From assembly GCF_010915705.1 (NCBI RefSeq), contig NZ_JAAIKE010000002.1:496001-560000 (forward strand): 64,000 bases of DNA, in the 5' to 3' direction. Position numbers and translations under genes: made by a program. Position 1 is the stretch's first letter. Each line of letters opens with the position of its first letter. Shown piece by piece: positions 16,868-28,032 of this stretch. The DNA comes from Pseudotabrizicola algicola (lineage in GTDB: Bacteria > Pseudomonadota > Alphaproteobacteria > Rhodobacterales > Rhodobacteraceae). A model generated the notes under the pieces. That model was not told the origin of the DNA. It worked only from the letters and a program-made list of their open reading frames with translations, and did no database searches.

Positions 16868-17287
16868 ATGGCCCACACCCGCCACCGCAAGTTCAACACC
16901 AAGGACACCTACCCCGAGCAGAAGCTTGACAATGATCTGGCGCAGGCCGTCGTCGCGCGCGGGCGCATGGTGTTCCTGCGTGGCCAATGCCCGCAAGACC
17001 TTGATACCGCGCAGAATATCAACAGCCATGATCCGGTGGAACAGACCCACAAGGTCATGCAGAACATCCGCCAGTTGCTCGAAGAGGTCGGCGGCAGCAT
17101 GGAGCATCTGTGCAAGGTCGTGGTCTACCTCACCGATGTGCGCCACCGCGAGGCGGTCTATCGCACGATGGGCGAATACATCAAAGGCGTGCATCCCGTC
17201 TCGACCGGCGTCGTCGTCACCGCGCTGGCCCGTCCCGAATGGCTGGTGGAAATCGACGGCACCGCCGTGATTCCGGACGAGCCATGA
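16868..17287 (+). CDS. RidA/YjgF/UK114-family protein
   Basis: The start at 16868 (MAHTRHRKFNTKD) is set by an AGGAAAC ribosome-binding site and the usual family length; the product is 139 residues. RidA-type proteins hydrolyse reactive imines/enamines from amine metabolism or act as dedicated deaminases. The C-terminal VEIDGTAVI motif and the central GGSMEHLCKVVVYLTD stretch are typical. This copy is about 10 residues longer than archetypal RidA and lies in a catabolic context, so it may be a pathway-specific paralogue. It overlaps the next gene by 4 bp (ATGA). Confidence 0.88.
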   Translation: MAHTRHRKFNTKDTYPEQKLDNDLAQAVVARGRMVFLRGQCPQDLDTAQNINSHDPVEQTHKVMQNIRQLLEEVGGSMEHLCKVVVYLTDVRHREAVYRTMGEYIKGVHPVSTGVVVTALARPEWLVEIDGTAVIPDEP

Positions 17288-17955
17288 CCTTCTCGCTGAT
17301 CGCCCGCTGCGCGCGCACAGGCCAGTTCGGCATGGTCATCGCCTCCTCCTCGCCCGCCGTGGCGGCGCGCTGCGCCCATGTGCGGGCAGGCGTGGGCGCG
17401 GTCGCCAGCCAGAACGTCACCGACCCCGCCCTCGGCCCCCTGCTGCTCGACCATATGCAAGCCGGCCTCTCCGCACCCGAGGCGATGGCGCAGGTCACCG
17501 CAGACCGCCCGCATATCGCCTACCGCCAACTCCTCGCCATCGACGCGCAGGGCCGCACCGCCATCCACTCCGGCGCGCAGGTGCTTGGCCTCTGGGGCGA
17601 AGCCACCGGCACCGATTGCGCCGCGGGCGGCAACCTGCTCGCCCATACCGGCGTCCCCGCCGCCATGATCGCCGCCTTCGAATCCGCTCAGGGCCCCTTG
17701 GGCGAGCGGCTGATGGCTGCCCTTGAATCCGGCCTTGCGGCGGGCGGCGAGGCTGGCCCCGTCCATTCCGCAGGGCTGAAACTGGCGGACCGCCTGCCAT
17801 GGCCGCTGGCCGATCTGCGCATCGACTGGGCCGACACGCCCATCGCCATGCTGCGCGCCGCATGGGATGTGTATTGCCCCCAGATGCAGGCCTATGTCCA
17901 ACGCGCCACCGACCCGACGCAAGCGCCCAGCTACGGCGTCCCCGGCGACGAATAG
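17284..17955 (+). CDS. DUF1028 family protein
   Basis: The 223-residue protein begins MTFSLIARCARTGQFGMVIA, the conserved start of DUF1028, which is considered related to Ntn-hydrolases with activity from the N-terminal region. The start overlaps the RidA stop (ATGA at 17284-17287). Further conserved segments are SQNVTDP and AAGGNLLA. No reaction has been firmly assigned that I know of. Co-translation with RidA, and with an M20 deacylase upstream, points to an amidase/hydrolase step in breakdown of a nitrogen compound. That role is inference. Confidence 0.82.
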   Translation: MTFSLIARCARTGQFGMVIASSSPAVAARCAHVRAGVGAVASQNVTDPALGPLLLDHMQAGLSAPEAMAQVTADRPHIAYRQLLAIDAQGRTAIHSGAQVLGLWGEATGTDCAAGGNLLAHTGVPAAMIAAFESAQGPLGERLMAALESGLAAGGEAGPVHSAGLKLADRLPWPLADLRIDWADTPIAMLRAAWDVYCPQMQAYVQRATDPTQAPSYGVPGDE

Positions 17956-17967
17956 CCATAGCCCGCC

Positions 17968-18912
17968 ATGCCCCTGCGCTTCACCCTTCGCCAACTCGAA
18001 TACCTCGTCGCGGTGGGCGAGGCGGGGTCTATCGCGGTGGCCGCCGAACGCATCAACGTCTCCTCCCCCTCCATTTCCGCCGCCATCGCCCATCTGGAAC
18101 AAGAGTTCGGCCTGCAACTCTTTGTCCGCCGCCACGCGCAGGGCCTGTCGCTCACCAGCGCGGGCCGCCAGATGTTTGACCACGCGCGGCAGGTCCTTGC
18201 ACAGGCGGGCCAGTTGAACGATCTGGCCGCCAGCATCACGCAAACCGTGCAGGGCCCGCTGCACGTCGGCGGGCTCATCACCTTTGCGCAGGTCATCCTG
18301 CCGCAACTGCGCCGCAGCTTCACCGACCTGCACCCGCAGGTCGATTTCCACCAGTCCGAAGGCGACCAGCCCGAGCTTTACGACCGCCTGCGCAACGCCC
18401 GTCTCGACGCAGCCTTGGGCTATGATCTCGACATCCCCGCCGATCTCGCATTCGTGCCGCTGGCCAGCCTCACGCCCTATGCCGTGCTGCCCGCCAGCCA
18501 CCCCCTCGCCGCGCAAGCCAGCCTGACCCCGCAGGATCTGGCCCCGCACCCGATGGTGCTGCTCGACCTGCCGCTTTCGGCCGATTACTTCCTGTCCTGC
18601 TTTCACGCCGCCGGACTGAAACCCCGCATCGTCGAACGCACCCGTGACATGGGGGTGATGCAAAGCCTTGTGGGCCAAGGCTTCGGCTATTCCATCGCCA
18701 ACATCCGCCCTTGGTCGGGCCGCTCGCCCGATGGCCAGCCGCTGCGCTTCGTCCCGCTCACGGGCGAGGTGCGTCCGATGCAACTGGGCCTGATCCTGCC
18801 CGCAGGCGCGCAATCCTCGCTCACCCTGCGCAGCTTCGTCGCCCATTGCCGCGCACAACTGACACCCGAAAAGGTGCGCAGCCTGCGCCCGGGCATCGAC
18901 CCCGAAGCTTAG
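17968..18912 (+). CDS. LysR-family transcriptional regulator
   Basis: The 314-residue protein has the LysR helix-turn-helix at about residues 4-62 (RFTLRQLEYLVAVGEAGSIA, then SPSISAAIAHLEQEFGLQLF), followed by a periplasmic-binding-like sensor domain (HVGGLITFAQVILPQL onward). It starts 12 bp after the DUF1028 gene and probably shares its transcript. The same 53-bp element precedes both the ridA unit and the flavoprotein-Rieske unit, so this regulator likely controls both, including itself. The inducer is unknown. Confidence 0.9.
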   Translation: MPLRFTLRQLEYLVAVGEAGSIAVAAERINVSSPSISAAIAHLEQEFGLQLFVRRHAQGLSLTSAGRQMFDHARQVLAQAGQLNDLAASITQTVQGPLHVGGLITFAQVILPQLRRSFTDLHPQVDFHQSEGDQPELYDRLRNARLDAALGYDLDIPADLAFVPLASLTPYAVLPASHPLAAQASLTPQDLAPHPMVLLDLPLSADYFLSCFHAAGLKPRIVERTRDMGVMQSLVGQGFGYSIANIRPWSGRSPDGQPLRFVPLTGEVRPMQLGLILPAGAQSSLTLRSFVAHCRAQLTPEKVRSLRPGIDPEA

Positions 18913-18914
18913 GT

Positions 18915-18967
18915 CCAGCCTAACCCCGGCTGAAGCAGATCATGGTTTTGCCAAAGCAAGACCCGCC
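18915..18967 (+). promoter_or_regulatory. Shared 53-bp element, copy B, upstream of flavoprotein gene
   Basis: It starts with CCAGCCTAA at 18915-18923, directly after the lysR stop, followed after 17 nt by a 27-bp block at 18941-18967. The block has TTTTGC at 18946-18951 and a possible -10 box TACACT at 18969-18974, 17 bp downstream. The flavoprotein start is 38 bp after the element, against 36 bp for copy A. The matched position argues for a common promoter/operator. Confidence 0.6.
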
Positions 18968-19005
18968 CTACACTCGGCCCATCCCCAGCCGAAAGGTCGC
19001 GCCCG

Positions 19006-20265
19006 ATGCCCAGCGAAACCATCCACACCCTTGTCATCGGCGGCGGTCAGGCGGGCATCGCCACCAGCGCCCACCTGTCACAGCACGGCATCCCGCATCT
19101 GGTCTTGGAACGCGCCCGCATCGCCGAACGCTGGCGCAGCGCGCGGTGGGATTCGCTCGTCGCCAACGGCCCCGCATGGCATGACCGCTTTCCGGTGATG
19201 GAGTTTTCCGGCATCTCCCCCGATGCCTTTCCCGGCAAGGACAGCGTCGCCGATTACTTCGAAACCTTCGCCGCCAAGATCAACGCCCCCATCCGCTGCG
19301 GGGTGGAAGTCACCGCCCTGCACCGCACCCCCGCCGGCAAGTTCCGCGCCGAAACCCCGCAGGGCGAGATCACCGCCGATCACGTCGTCGTCGCCACCGG
19401 CCCCTTCCAGAAGCCGCTGATCCCGCCGCTGGTCCCGCCGCAGCCCGGCCTGATGCAACTGCACTCCAGCGCCTACAAGAATCCGGACCAACTGCCGCAA
19501 GGCGCGGTGCTGGTGGTCGGCGCAGGCTCCTCCGGCGCGCAGATCGCCGAGGAACTCCAGCGCGCGGGCCGTCAGGTCTATCTGTCGATCGGCCCGCATG
19601 ACCGCCCGCCGCGCCGCTATCGGGGGCAGGATTTCGTCTGGTGGCTGGGCAAGCTTGGCAAATGGGACGCCAAACAGCGCCCCCCCGGCACCGAGCATAT
19701 CACCATCGCTGTCAGCGGCGCCTATGGCGGCCAGACGATGGATTTCCGCCGTCTCGCCGCGCAAGGCGTGGTCCTGCTCGGCCGCGCCAACGGCTTTGCG
19801 GACGGCGAAATCACCTTGAACAACGACCTCGCCCACAACATCGCGCAGGGCGATGCCAACTACCTCTCGGTGCTGGACGAGGCCGATGCCTATGCCGCCG
19901 CCCACGGCCTTGACCTGCCGCCCGAACCGCAGGCCCGCGTCTTTGCCCCGCTTCCCGCCTGCGTCACGCAGCCGATCCTCTCGCTCGATCTCGCCGCGCA
20001 CGGCATCACCACCATCCTCTGGGCCACCGGCTATGCGCCCGATTTCGGCTGGATCAAGATGGAGGCCTGCGACACCACGGGCCGTCCGATCCATGCCGAG
20101 GGCATCTCGCCCATCCCCGGCCTCTATTTCGTCGGCCTGCCCTGGCTCTCCTGTCGCGGCTCGGCCTTCATCTGGGGCGCGTGGCGCGACGCCGAACGGC
20201 TGGCTGCCCATATCGCCGCCAAAGCCTCCGCCCCTGTCGCCGCCCGATTGCCCGCCCCCGCCTGA
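19006..20265 (+). CDS. Flavin-containing monooxygenase-like NAD(P)/FAD oxidoreductase
   Basis: The 419-residue flavoprotein has an FAD-binding LVIGGGQAGIATSAHL at about residues 7-22 and an NAD(P)-binding VLVVGAGSSGAQIAEEL at about 166-182. The late ATG motif, here LWATGYAPDF, is shared with flavin monooxygenases and CzcO-type proteins. The classical FMO motif FxGxxxHxxxY/F is not clearly present, so monooxygenase activity is likely but not proven. It is followed after 95 bp by a Rieske oxygenase gene. The pair, under a shared LysR-type element, may carry out successive oxidations of one substrate. Confidence 0.78.
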   Translation: MPSETIHTLVIGGGQAGIATSAHLSQHGIPHLVLERARIAERWRSARWDSLVANGPAWHDRFPVMEFSGISPDAFPGKDSVADYFETFAAKINAPIRCGVEVTALHRTPAGKFRAETPQGEITADHVVVATGPFQKPLIPPLVPPQPGLMQLHSSAYKNPDQLPQGAVLVVGAGSSGAQIAEELQRAGRQVYLSIGPHDRPPRRYRGQDFVWWLGKLGKWDAKQRPPGTEHITIAVSGAYGGQTMDFRRLAAQGVVLLGRANGFADGEITLNNDLAHNIAQGDANYLSVLDEADAYAAAHGLDLPPEPQARVFAPLPACVTQPILSLDLAAHGITTILWATGYAPDFGWIKMEACDTTGRPIHAEGISPIPGLYFVGLPWLSCRGSAFIWGAWRDAERLAAHIAAKASAPVAARLPAPA

Positions 20266-20360
20266 TCGGCAGGCAGCGCGGCCCAAACCGCCAGCCGCCG
20301 CTTGCCCCGCCCCCGAACCTGCCGCATGCTTCCCGCAACCCCAGCCGCCACAGGTGCAAG

Positions 20361-21494
20361 ATGACAACGCACGACACAAGCCTGACCCCGCTGGCCGAAC
20401 TGCGTGCCAATGTCGCGCAACCCTTTGCCCGCGCCAGCGCCATGCCGAAATCGGTCTACACCTCGCCCGACTTCGCCGCGCTCGAACAGCAGCACATCTT
20501 CGCGCGTGAATGGCTTTGTGCAGGCCGCGCCGATGCCCTGCCCAATCCCGGCGATTACCTCACGATGGATATCTCGGGCGAACCCGTCATCATCCTGCGC
20601 GACCGTGAAGGCACCCTGCGCGGCCTCTCCAACGTCTGCCGCCACCGGATGAGCACGCTGCTCGAAGGGCGCGGCAACACCCGCGCCATCACCTGCCCCT
20701 ATCACGCCTGGACCTATAACCTCGACGGCACCTTGCGCGGCGCGCCCGCGATGACGCTCAATGAATCCTTCTGCAAGGATCAGATCGCCCTGCCGCCCAT
20801 CCGCGTCGAGAACTGGCTCGGCTGGATCATGGTCACGCTCAACCCCGATGCGCCGCCCCCGTCCGACGCCCTGCGCGATGTGCAGAACCTCGTCGGCTAT
20901 CTCGACATGGAGCATTACGTCGAAGCCTTCCGCGAGGAATTCCACTGGAACACCAACTGGAAGGTGCTGGCCGAGAATTTCATGGAAAGCTACCACCTGC
21001 CGGTCTGCCACGCCGACACCATCGGCGGCACGGTGGACCTGCTGAAGATGACCTGCCCCGAAGGCTCGCCCGCCTTCAACTACCATTACATCGTCAAGAA
21101 TGACTCGCTGCCGCTCACGCTGGCGCATCCGTCCAACACCACGCTGACCGGCGATCAGCGCCGCATCACATGGCTTCTCTCCATCTATCCGGCCCTGCTC
21201 ATCACCCTCACGCCGGGTTACTTCTGGTATCTCTGCCTGACTCCGGACGGCCCCGGAAAGGTGCGGGTGCTGTTCGGCGGCGGGCTTGCCCCCGACTGGG
21301 CCGCCGACCCCGAAGCCCCCGCGCATTTCGCCGCGCTCAAGGCGCTGCTCGATGATGTGAATGTCGAAGACAAGGGCTGTGTGGAACGGGTCTATCGCGG
21401 CCTCTGCGCCAGCATGTCGGCCCCCGGCGCACTCAGCCATCTGGAGCGGCCGAACTTCGAATTTGCGACCTATATCGCAAGCAAGATGCCCTGA
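20361..21494 (+). CDS. Rieske non-heme iron oxygenase, large subunit
   Basis: The start at 20361 (MTTHDTSLTPLAELRANVAQ) lies 12 bp after CCACAGGTG. Upstream in-frame starts would run back into the flavoprotein gene. The 377-residue protein has a Rieske [2Fe-2S] centre (CRH at about 93-95 and CPYH at about 112-115) and a catalytic iron site NFMESYHLPVCH (about 211-222). The residue two before the first His-Tyr pair is Glu where ring-hydroxylating dioxygenases have a bridging Asp. As I recall, the carnitine oxygenase CntA also has Glu here. The sequence therefore fits an N-demethylase or monooxygenase of quaternary ammonium compounds. No reductase or ferredoxin partner is encoded nearby. Confidence 0.85.
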   Translation: MTTHDTSLTPLAELRANVAQPFARASAMPKSVYTSPDFAALEQQHIFAREWLCAGRADALPNPGDYLTMDISGEPVIILRDREGTLRGLSNVCRHRMSTLLEGRGNTRAITCPYHAWTYNLDGTLRGAPAMTLNESFCKDQIALPPIRVENWLGWIMVTLNPDAPPPSDALRDVQNLVGYLDMEHYVEAFREEFHWNTNWKVLAENFMESYHLPVCHADTIGGTVDLLKMTCPEGSPAFNYHYIVKNDSLPLTLAHPSNTTLTGDQRRITWLLSIYPALLITLTPGYFWYLCLTPDGPGKVRVLFGGGLAPDWAADPEAPAHFAALKALLDDVNVEDKGCVERVYRGLCASMSAPGALSHLERPNFEFATYIASKMP

Positions 21495-21525
21495 CCGTCT
21501 GCCTTGTCCCCAAGGCCCCGCTTCC

Positions 21526-21550
21526 CTATTCTGGCCGCTGACCAGAACAG
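21526..21550. promoter_or_regulatory. Inverted repeat overlapping hutC leader
   Basis: CTATTCTGG (21526-21534) and CCAGAACAG (21542-21550) form a 9-bp inverted repeat with one mismatch and a 7-nt spacer. It ends 8 bp before the GTG start of hutC and touches its ribosome-binding site. It could be an autoregulatory operator or an RNA hairpin that limits translation. It does not resemble the TATATAC palindrome at 28033. Confidence 0.4.
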
Positions 21551-21558
21551 GGGCCTTT

Positions 21559-22275
21559 GTGGACAGCCGCACCACCCATCACGACCGTATCCTCGCCGCC
21601 CTGCGCGACAGGATCACCGGCGGCGACTGGCCCCCCGGCTTCCGGTTGCCGTTCGAAACCGACCTTGCCGAGCAACACGGCGTGTCGCGCATGACGATGA
21701 ACAAGGTGCTGGGCCAACTGACGCGCGAAGGCTACCTTGTCCGCCGCAAGCGGCTCGGCACCTTCGTGGCGCAGCCCGTTGCACAGGCGGCGGTCATGGC
21801 CATCCCCGACATTCAGGCCGAGGTCGAGGCGCTCGGCCTGCCGTGGCACTTTGCCCTGACCGCGCGCGATCTGCGCCCGCCCCGCCCCGATGAACTCAAG
21901 GCCGCCCGCATCGACAGCGCCGCGCCGGTGCTGGCGCTGACGGGGCTGCATTACGCGGGCGACCAGCCCTTCTGTCTGGAACAGCGGCTCATCAACCCCG
22001 CCGCCGCCCCCGACGCGCTGACCGAGGATTTTGCGCAGATCGCCCCCGGCCAATGGCTCTTGCGCGAAATCCCGTGGACATCGGCCGACCACCGCATCCG
22101 CGCCATCGCGGCCAGCCCCGCCACCGCCCGCGCGCTGGCACTGGCGACGGGCGAGGCCTGTCTCGAAGTCACCCGCCGCACCGAAAGCGCGGGCCAATGG
22201 GTCACGCTGGTGGTGCAAACCTATCCCGGCGCGCGGCACGAACTGGTCAGCCGCTTCACCGCCGACTCGCGCTAA
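21559..22275 (+). CDS. hutC: GntR/HutC-family histidine-utilisation repressor
   Basis: A GTG start at 21559, 5 bp after AGGGG, gives a 238-residue protein beginning VDSRTTHHDRI. Residues 10-70 form a GntR winged helix-turn-helix (FETDLAEQHGVSRMTMNKVL), and the rest is a UTRA ligand-binding domain. HutC represses hut genes and is released by urocanate in characterised systems. It lies at the edge of a complete hut cluster and its end overlaps convergent hutD by 4 bp. Confidence 0.9.
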   Translation: MDSRTTHHDRILAALRDRITGGDWPPGFRLPFETDLAEQHGVSRMTMNKVLGQLTREGYLVRRKRLGTFVAQPVAQAAVMAIPDIQAEVEALGLPWHFALTARDLRPPRPDELKAARIDSAAPVLALTGLHYAGDQPFCLEQRLINPAAAPDALTEDFAQIAPGQWLLREIPWTSADHRIRAIAASPATARALALATGEACLEVTRRTESAGQWVTLVVQTYPGARHELVSRFTADSR

Positions 22276-22774
22276 AGCCAGACCGACAGCGCGGGCGCCC
22301 CCGTCACGGCGGCGCGCAGCCCCGCATCCACCTGCGCCATCTCCAGCAGATCCAGCCGATCGAGCCCCGCCACCGGCGCCAGCAACAGCGCAAAGCGCGC
22401 GGCGGGGTCAAGCGGCCCTGCCCCCACCCGCGCCCGCAGCGGCCGCCGCACCATCACGTTGAAATCCAGCAGCGGCGCATCCACTTCCGCCGCGCAGGCC
22501 ACATCCCCCGCAAAGGCAAAGGGCTCCAGAGGCGCAAGCGCATGCGCCTGCCCGCCAAGGCGCAGCACCATCCGCCCGCCCTCGATCACCGTCAGCACCC
22601 GATCCACCCCCGGAAATTCCGAGAATGGCCCCGATGCCTCCACCCGCGCGGTGCTCAGCCGCAGCGTGAAGTCGTCAAACCCCGCGCCCTCGGGCCAGCA
22701 GAGAATCTCTGCCGTGGTGCCGCCGCCGTTCTTCCAAGGGCGAAAGACGCGGGCGCTGGCGGGGTAAACCCCGC

Positions 22775-22778
<4 letters not shown>
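22272..22778 (-). CDS. hutD: HutD-family protein
   Basis: The 168-residue cupin-like protein has the HutD start signature [15 protein letters not shown] (about residues 12-26). HutD is thought to bind formylglutamate and act as a governor of hut pathway flux; it is not one of the five catalytic steps. It is the last gene of the leftward hut operon. The start overlaps the hutU stop (ATGA at 22775-22778). Confidence 0.9.
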
Positions 22779-24460
<1,682 letters not shown>

Positions 24461-24470
24461 GGCTCTCTCC

Positions 24471-25262
24471 TCAGGCACGGGCCAGACGCGGGGCCAGATC
24501 GGCCAGCGTGGCAAGAATTTCGGTCAACGTCCGGCGCAGGTCCGCCGCACGCGCGGTATCCAGCGCAAAGGGCGGCGCTTCGGTTTCCAGATGGCTCTCC
24601 TGCGCCAGTTCCATCTGGATCGCATGAACCCCCTCTTGCGGCCGCCCGTAGTGGCGGGTGGTCCAGCCGCCCTTGAACCGCCCGTTCAGCACCCATGTGC
24701 GCCCCGACGCCGCCGCCACGCGGCACACCGCCGCCTCCAGCGCGGGCGCACAAGTGACGCCGCCATTGGTGCCGATGTTCAGATCGGGCAGCACACCATC
24801 AAACAGCCACGGACAGCGCGACCGGATCGAATGGCAATCATAGACCACCGCCACCCCGTGCCGCGCCCGCACCCGTGCCACCTGCGCAGCCAGCGCCGCG
24901 TGATAGGGCCGATGCACCGCCTCCAGCCACCGCGCCACGTCCGCAGGCCCCGGCGGCACCTCCCAGATCGGCACATTGTCGAATGTGGTTTCGGGAATCA
25001 GCCCCGTCGTCGCCTGCCCCGGATACAGGCTCGCGCCCGAAGGGTCGCGGTTCAGGTCGATCACATAGCGCGATTGCGTCGCGGTTACCGTGGTCAGGCC
25101 GGGAATCAGCCCCGCGTAAAGCTCGTGAATATGCCAGTCCGTATCGCGCAGCACGCGGCCCTCGGCGTTCAGCCGCACCGCCACCTCGGGCGGAACCCCC
25201 GTTCCCACATGCGGAAAGGCCAGAATGACCGGCCCGTCGCCCTGCTCCACCAGGGGCTCCAT
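24471..25262 (-). CDS. hutG: N-formylglutamate amidohydrolase
   Basis: The start at 25262 ([11 protein letters not shown]) is chosen because it overlaps the hutH stop (TGATG); a longer start at 25274 is possible. The 263-residue enzyme has [28 protein letters not shown] and VVYDCHSI, the conserved blocks of N-formylglutamate deformylases. It cleaves N-formyl-L-glutamate to glutamate and formate, the final step of the five-step pathway. Together with hutF it shows that the deiminase branch is used, not direct formiminoglutamase. Confidence 0.93.
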   Translation of the reverse strand: MEPLVEQGDGPVILAFPHVGTGVPPEVAVRLNAEGRVLRDTDWHIHELYAGLIPGLTTVTATQSRYVIDLNRDPSGASLYPGQATTGLIPETTFDNVPIWEVPPGPADVARWLEAVHRPYHAALAAQVARVRARHGVAVVYDCHSIRSRCPWLFDGVLPDLNIGTNGGVTCAPALEAAVCRVAAASGRTWVLNGRFKGGWTTRHYGRPQEGVHAIQMELAQESHLETEAPPFALDTARAADLRRTLTEILATLADLAPRLARA

Positions 25263-26794
25263 CACGCCACCCAAGGCAGCAGGTCTGCCCCCGCCGCCTC
25301 CAGCGCGCCCGATGCCACCAGATCGCCCGCCGCCTCCATGTCACCCCCCATGAAGCGGTCGGCCTCCAGCGCCGGAATCCGCGCCCGCACCGCCGCAATC
25401 GCGGCCTGCAACGCGGGCGAGGTTGCCAGCGGCCCGCGCAAGCCCACGCCCTGCGCCGCCACCATCGCCTCCACCCCGATGATCCAGAACAGGTTCTGCG
25501 TCATGTCCAGAAGCCGCCGCGCGCCGTGGCAGGCCATCGACACATGGTCCTCCTGATTGGCCGAAGTGGGGGTGCTGTCCACACTGGCCGGATGCGCAAG
25601 CATCTTGTTCTCGCTCATCAGGGCGGCAGAGGTGACTTCGGCGATCATCAAACCGGAATTGAGGCCCGGTTTCGGCGTCAGGAACCCCGGCAGGCCAAAG
25701 TTCAGCGCGGGGTCCACCAGCAGAGCAATCCGCCGCTGCGCAATCGCGCCGACCTCCGCCACCGCCAGCGCCACGATATCGGCGGCAAAGGCCACAGGCT
25801 CGGCATGGAAGTTCCCGCCCGACACCACCGACCCATCCGACAGCACCAGCGGGTTGTCGGTCGCGGCATTGGCCTCCACCTCCAGCGTGCGGGCCACATT
25901 GCGCATGATGTCAAGCGCCGCCCCCGCCACCTGCGGATGGCAGCGGATGCAATAGGGGTCCTGCACCCGCTCGTCCCCCTCCACATGGCTGTCGCGGATC
26001 TGGCTGCCCGCCAGCAGCGCGCGCAAGGACGCCGCCACGTCGATCTGCCCCTGATGCCCGCGCAGGGTGTGAATCTCCGCCGCAAAGGGCGCGGTCGATC
26101 CCATCGCCGCATCGGTCGACATGGCACCCGTCACGATCGCCGCCCGCAAGGCGCGCTCGGCACGGAACAGCCCCGCCAGCGCCAGCGCGGTAGAAACCTG
26201 CGTTCCGTTGATCAGCGCAAGACCCTCCTTGGCGGCCAGCACCACAGGCTCCAGCCCCGCCCGCCGCAGCGCCTCTGCTCCCGTCAGGCGCTCGCCCGCA
26301 TAAAACGCCTCGCCCTCGCCGATCATCACCGCCGCCATATGCGCCAAGGGGGCCAGATCGCCCGAGGCCCCGACCGACCCCTTTTCGGGGATCACCGGCA
26401 TCACGCCCTTGGCCAGCATCGCCTCCAGCAGGGTGCTCACCTCTGCCCGCGTGCCGGATGCCCCCCGCCCCAGTGACATCAGTTTCAGCGTCAGGATCAG
26501 CCGCACCACCGCGCCATCCAGCGGCGCACCCACGCCGCAACAATGCGACAGGATCAGGTTGCGCTGCAACTGCGCCACATCCCCCGCCGCAATGCGGATG
26601 GACGCCAGCTTGCCGAACCCCGTGTTCACCCCGTAGACCGCCGCATCCCCTGCCGCGACCTCGGCAATCCGCGCCGCCGCCCGCGCAATCGCGGGCGCGC
26701 ATTCCGGCGACAGACGCGGCGCGCCGCCCTGCCAATACAGGGTGCGCAGGGTCGCCAGCGGCACCGCGCCGGGGGTCAGGATCATCTCGGTCAT
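25262..26794 (-). CDS. hutH: Histidine ammonia-lyase
   Basis: The start at 26794 ([13 protein letters not shown]) overlaps the hutI stop (ATGA), giving 510 residues, the normal size. The Ala143-Ser144-Gly145 triad in [11 protein letters not shown] is the precursor of the MIO cofactor. Tyr54 in VYGVNTGFG is the usual catalytic tyrosine. The enzyme releases ammonia from L-histidine to give urocanate. It lies between hutI and hutG in the operon. Confidence 0.97.
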   Translation of the reverse strand: MTEMILTPGAVPLATLRTLYWQGGAPRLSPECAPAIARAAARIAEVAAGDAAVYGVNTGFGKLASIRIAAGDVAQLQRNLILSHCCGVGAPLDGAVVRLILTLKLMSLGRGASGTRAEVSTLLEAMLAKGVMPVIPEKGSVGASGDLAPLAHMAAVMIGEGEAFYAGERLTGAEALRRAGLEPVVLAAKEGLALINGTQVSTALALAGLFRAERALRAAIVTGAMSTDAAMGSTAPFAAEIHTLRGHQGQIDVAASLRALLAGSQIRDSHVEGDERVQDPYCIRCHPQVAGAALDIMRNVARTLEVEANAATDNPLVLSDGSVVSGGNFHAEPVAFAADIVALAVAEVGAIAQRRIALLVDPALNFGLPGFLTPKPGLNSGLMIAEVTSAALMSENKMLAHPASVDSTPTSANQEDHVSMACHGARRLLDMTQNLFWIIGVEAMVAAQGVGLRGPLATSPALQAAIAAVRARIPALEADRFMGGDMEAAGDLVASGALEAAGADLLPWVA

Positions 26795-27990
26795 GCGACC
26801 TCTCCCTTGAAAATGCGGGCATGGATCGGGTTGAACCCGATCCGCGCCACCAGTTGCGCCGGGGTCTCCACGTCCCACAGCACCATGTCCGCCGACAATC
26901 CGGGCGCGATCCGCCCCGTCTCGTTGCCAAGACCCAAGGCCCGCGCGGCATGCGCCGTCACCGCCAGCAGGCACTCCGCCACCGTCATCCGGAACAAGGT
27001 CGCGCCCATGTTCATCGTCAGCAAGATCGAGGTCAGCGGCGAGGTGCCGGGGTTGCAATCCGTGGCCAGGGCCATCGGCACCCCCGCCGCGCGGAAGGCC
27101 TCCACGGGCGGCAAAACCGTCTCTCGCAAGGCATAAAACGCCCCCGGCAACAGCACCGCGACCGTGCCAGAGGCCGCCATCGCCCGCGCATCCGCCTCGG
27201 TCGCATGTTCCAGATGATCCGCCGAGAGCGCCCCATAGCCGCAGGCAAACGCCGTGCCACCCAGATGCGAGAGCTGTTCCGAATGGATCTTCACCGGCAG
27301 GCCCAGCGCCCGCGCCCGGTCATACAGCGGGGCCAGTTCTGCGGGCGTAAAGGCGATCCCCTCGCAGAAGGCGTCGACCGCGTCGACCAGCCCTTCGGCC
27401 ACCGCCGCCTCCAGCCCCGCAATCGCCACCTCGGCGATATAGGCCTCGGCCCGCCCCTCATATTCCGGCGGCAGCGCATGGGCGGCCAGCCACGTCGTCA
27501 CCACCCGCACCGCCCGCGCGCGGCCCAGCGCCCGCGCCGCGCGCAGCATGTTCAGTTCCGCCTCGATCGACAGCCCGTAGCCCGACTTCACCTCGACGGT
27601 GGAGACCCCCTCGCGCAGCAGATGGTCCAGCCGTGGCAGGCTCGCCGCCACCAGATCCTCCACCCCCATCGCCCGCGTCGCGCGCATGCTGGCCCTGATC
27701 CCGCCGCCCTCGCGCGCGATCTGCGCATAGGGCACCCCCTCCAGCCGCCGCTCGAACTCGCCCGCGCGGTCGCCGCCGAACACCAGATGCGTGTGGCAAT
27801 CCACCGGCGCCGGCGTCAGCAACCGCCCGCCGCAATCCACCACCTCAACCCCGGCGCGGGCCAACCCCCGCCCCACCGCCACGATGCGCCCGCCTTCGGT
27901 CAGCACTTCAAGCGCGCCGGCCACGGGCGCGCGGTCAATGCCGCCATCGGCTGTCACCACCCGTGCATTGGTCCAAAGCGTGGCTCCCAT
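26791..27990 (-). CDS. hutI: Imidazolonepropionase
   Basis: The 399-residue amidohydrolase starts at 27990 ([13 protein letters not shown]); a start 21 bp upstream is also possible. Metal-binding motifs are [22 protein letters not shown] and [11 protein letters not shown], all typical of HutI. It opens the ring of imidazolone propionate to formiminoglutamate. It is the first gene of the leftward hut operon and is divergent from hutF, with a HutC-like palindrome between them. Confidence 0.95.
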   Translation of the reverse strand: MGATLWTNARVVTADGGIDRAPVAGALEVLTEGGRIVAVGRGLARAGVEVVDCGGRLLTPAPVDCHTHLVFGGDRAGEFERRLEGVPYAQIAREGGGIRASMRATRAMGVEDLVAASLPRLDHLLREGVSTVEVKSGYGLSIEAELNMLRAARALGRARAVRVVTTWLAAHALPPEYEGRAEAYIAEVAIAGLEAAVAEGLVDAVDAFCEGIAFTPAELAPLYDRARALGLPVKIHSEQLSHLGGTAFACGYGALSADHLEHATEADARAMAASGTVAVLLPGAFYALRETVLPPVEAFRAAGVPMALATDCNPGTSPLTSILLTMNMGATLFRMTVAECLLAVTAHAARALGLGNETGRIAPGLSADMVLWDVETPAQLVARIGFNPIHARIFKGEVA

Positions 27991-28032
27991 CGCCCCCCCG
28001 ATCCGGCACATAAGGCTTCCCCTGCGCGCTCA

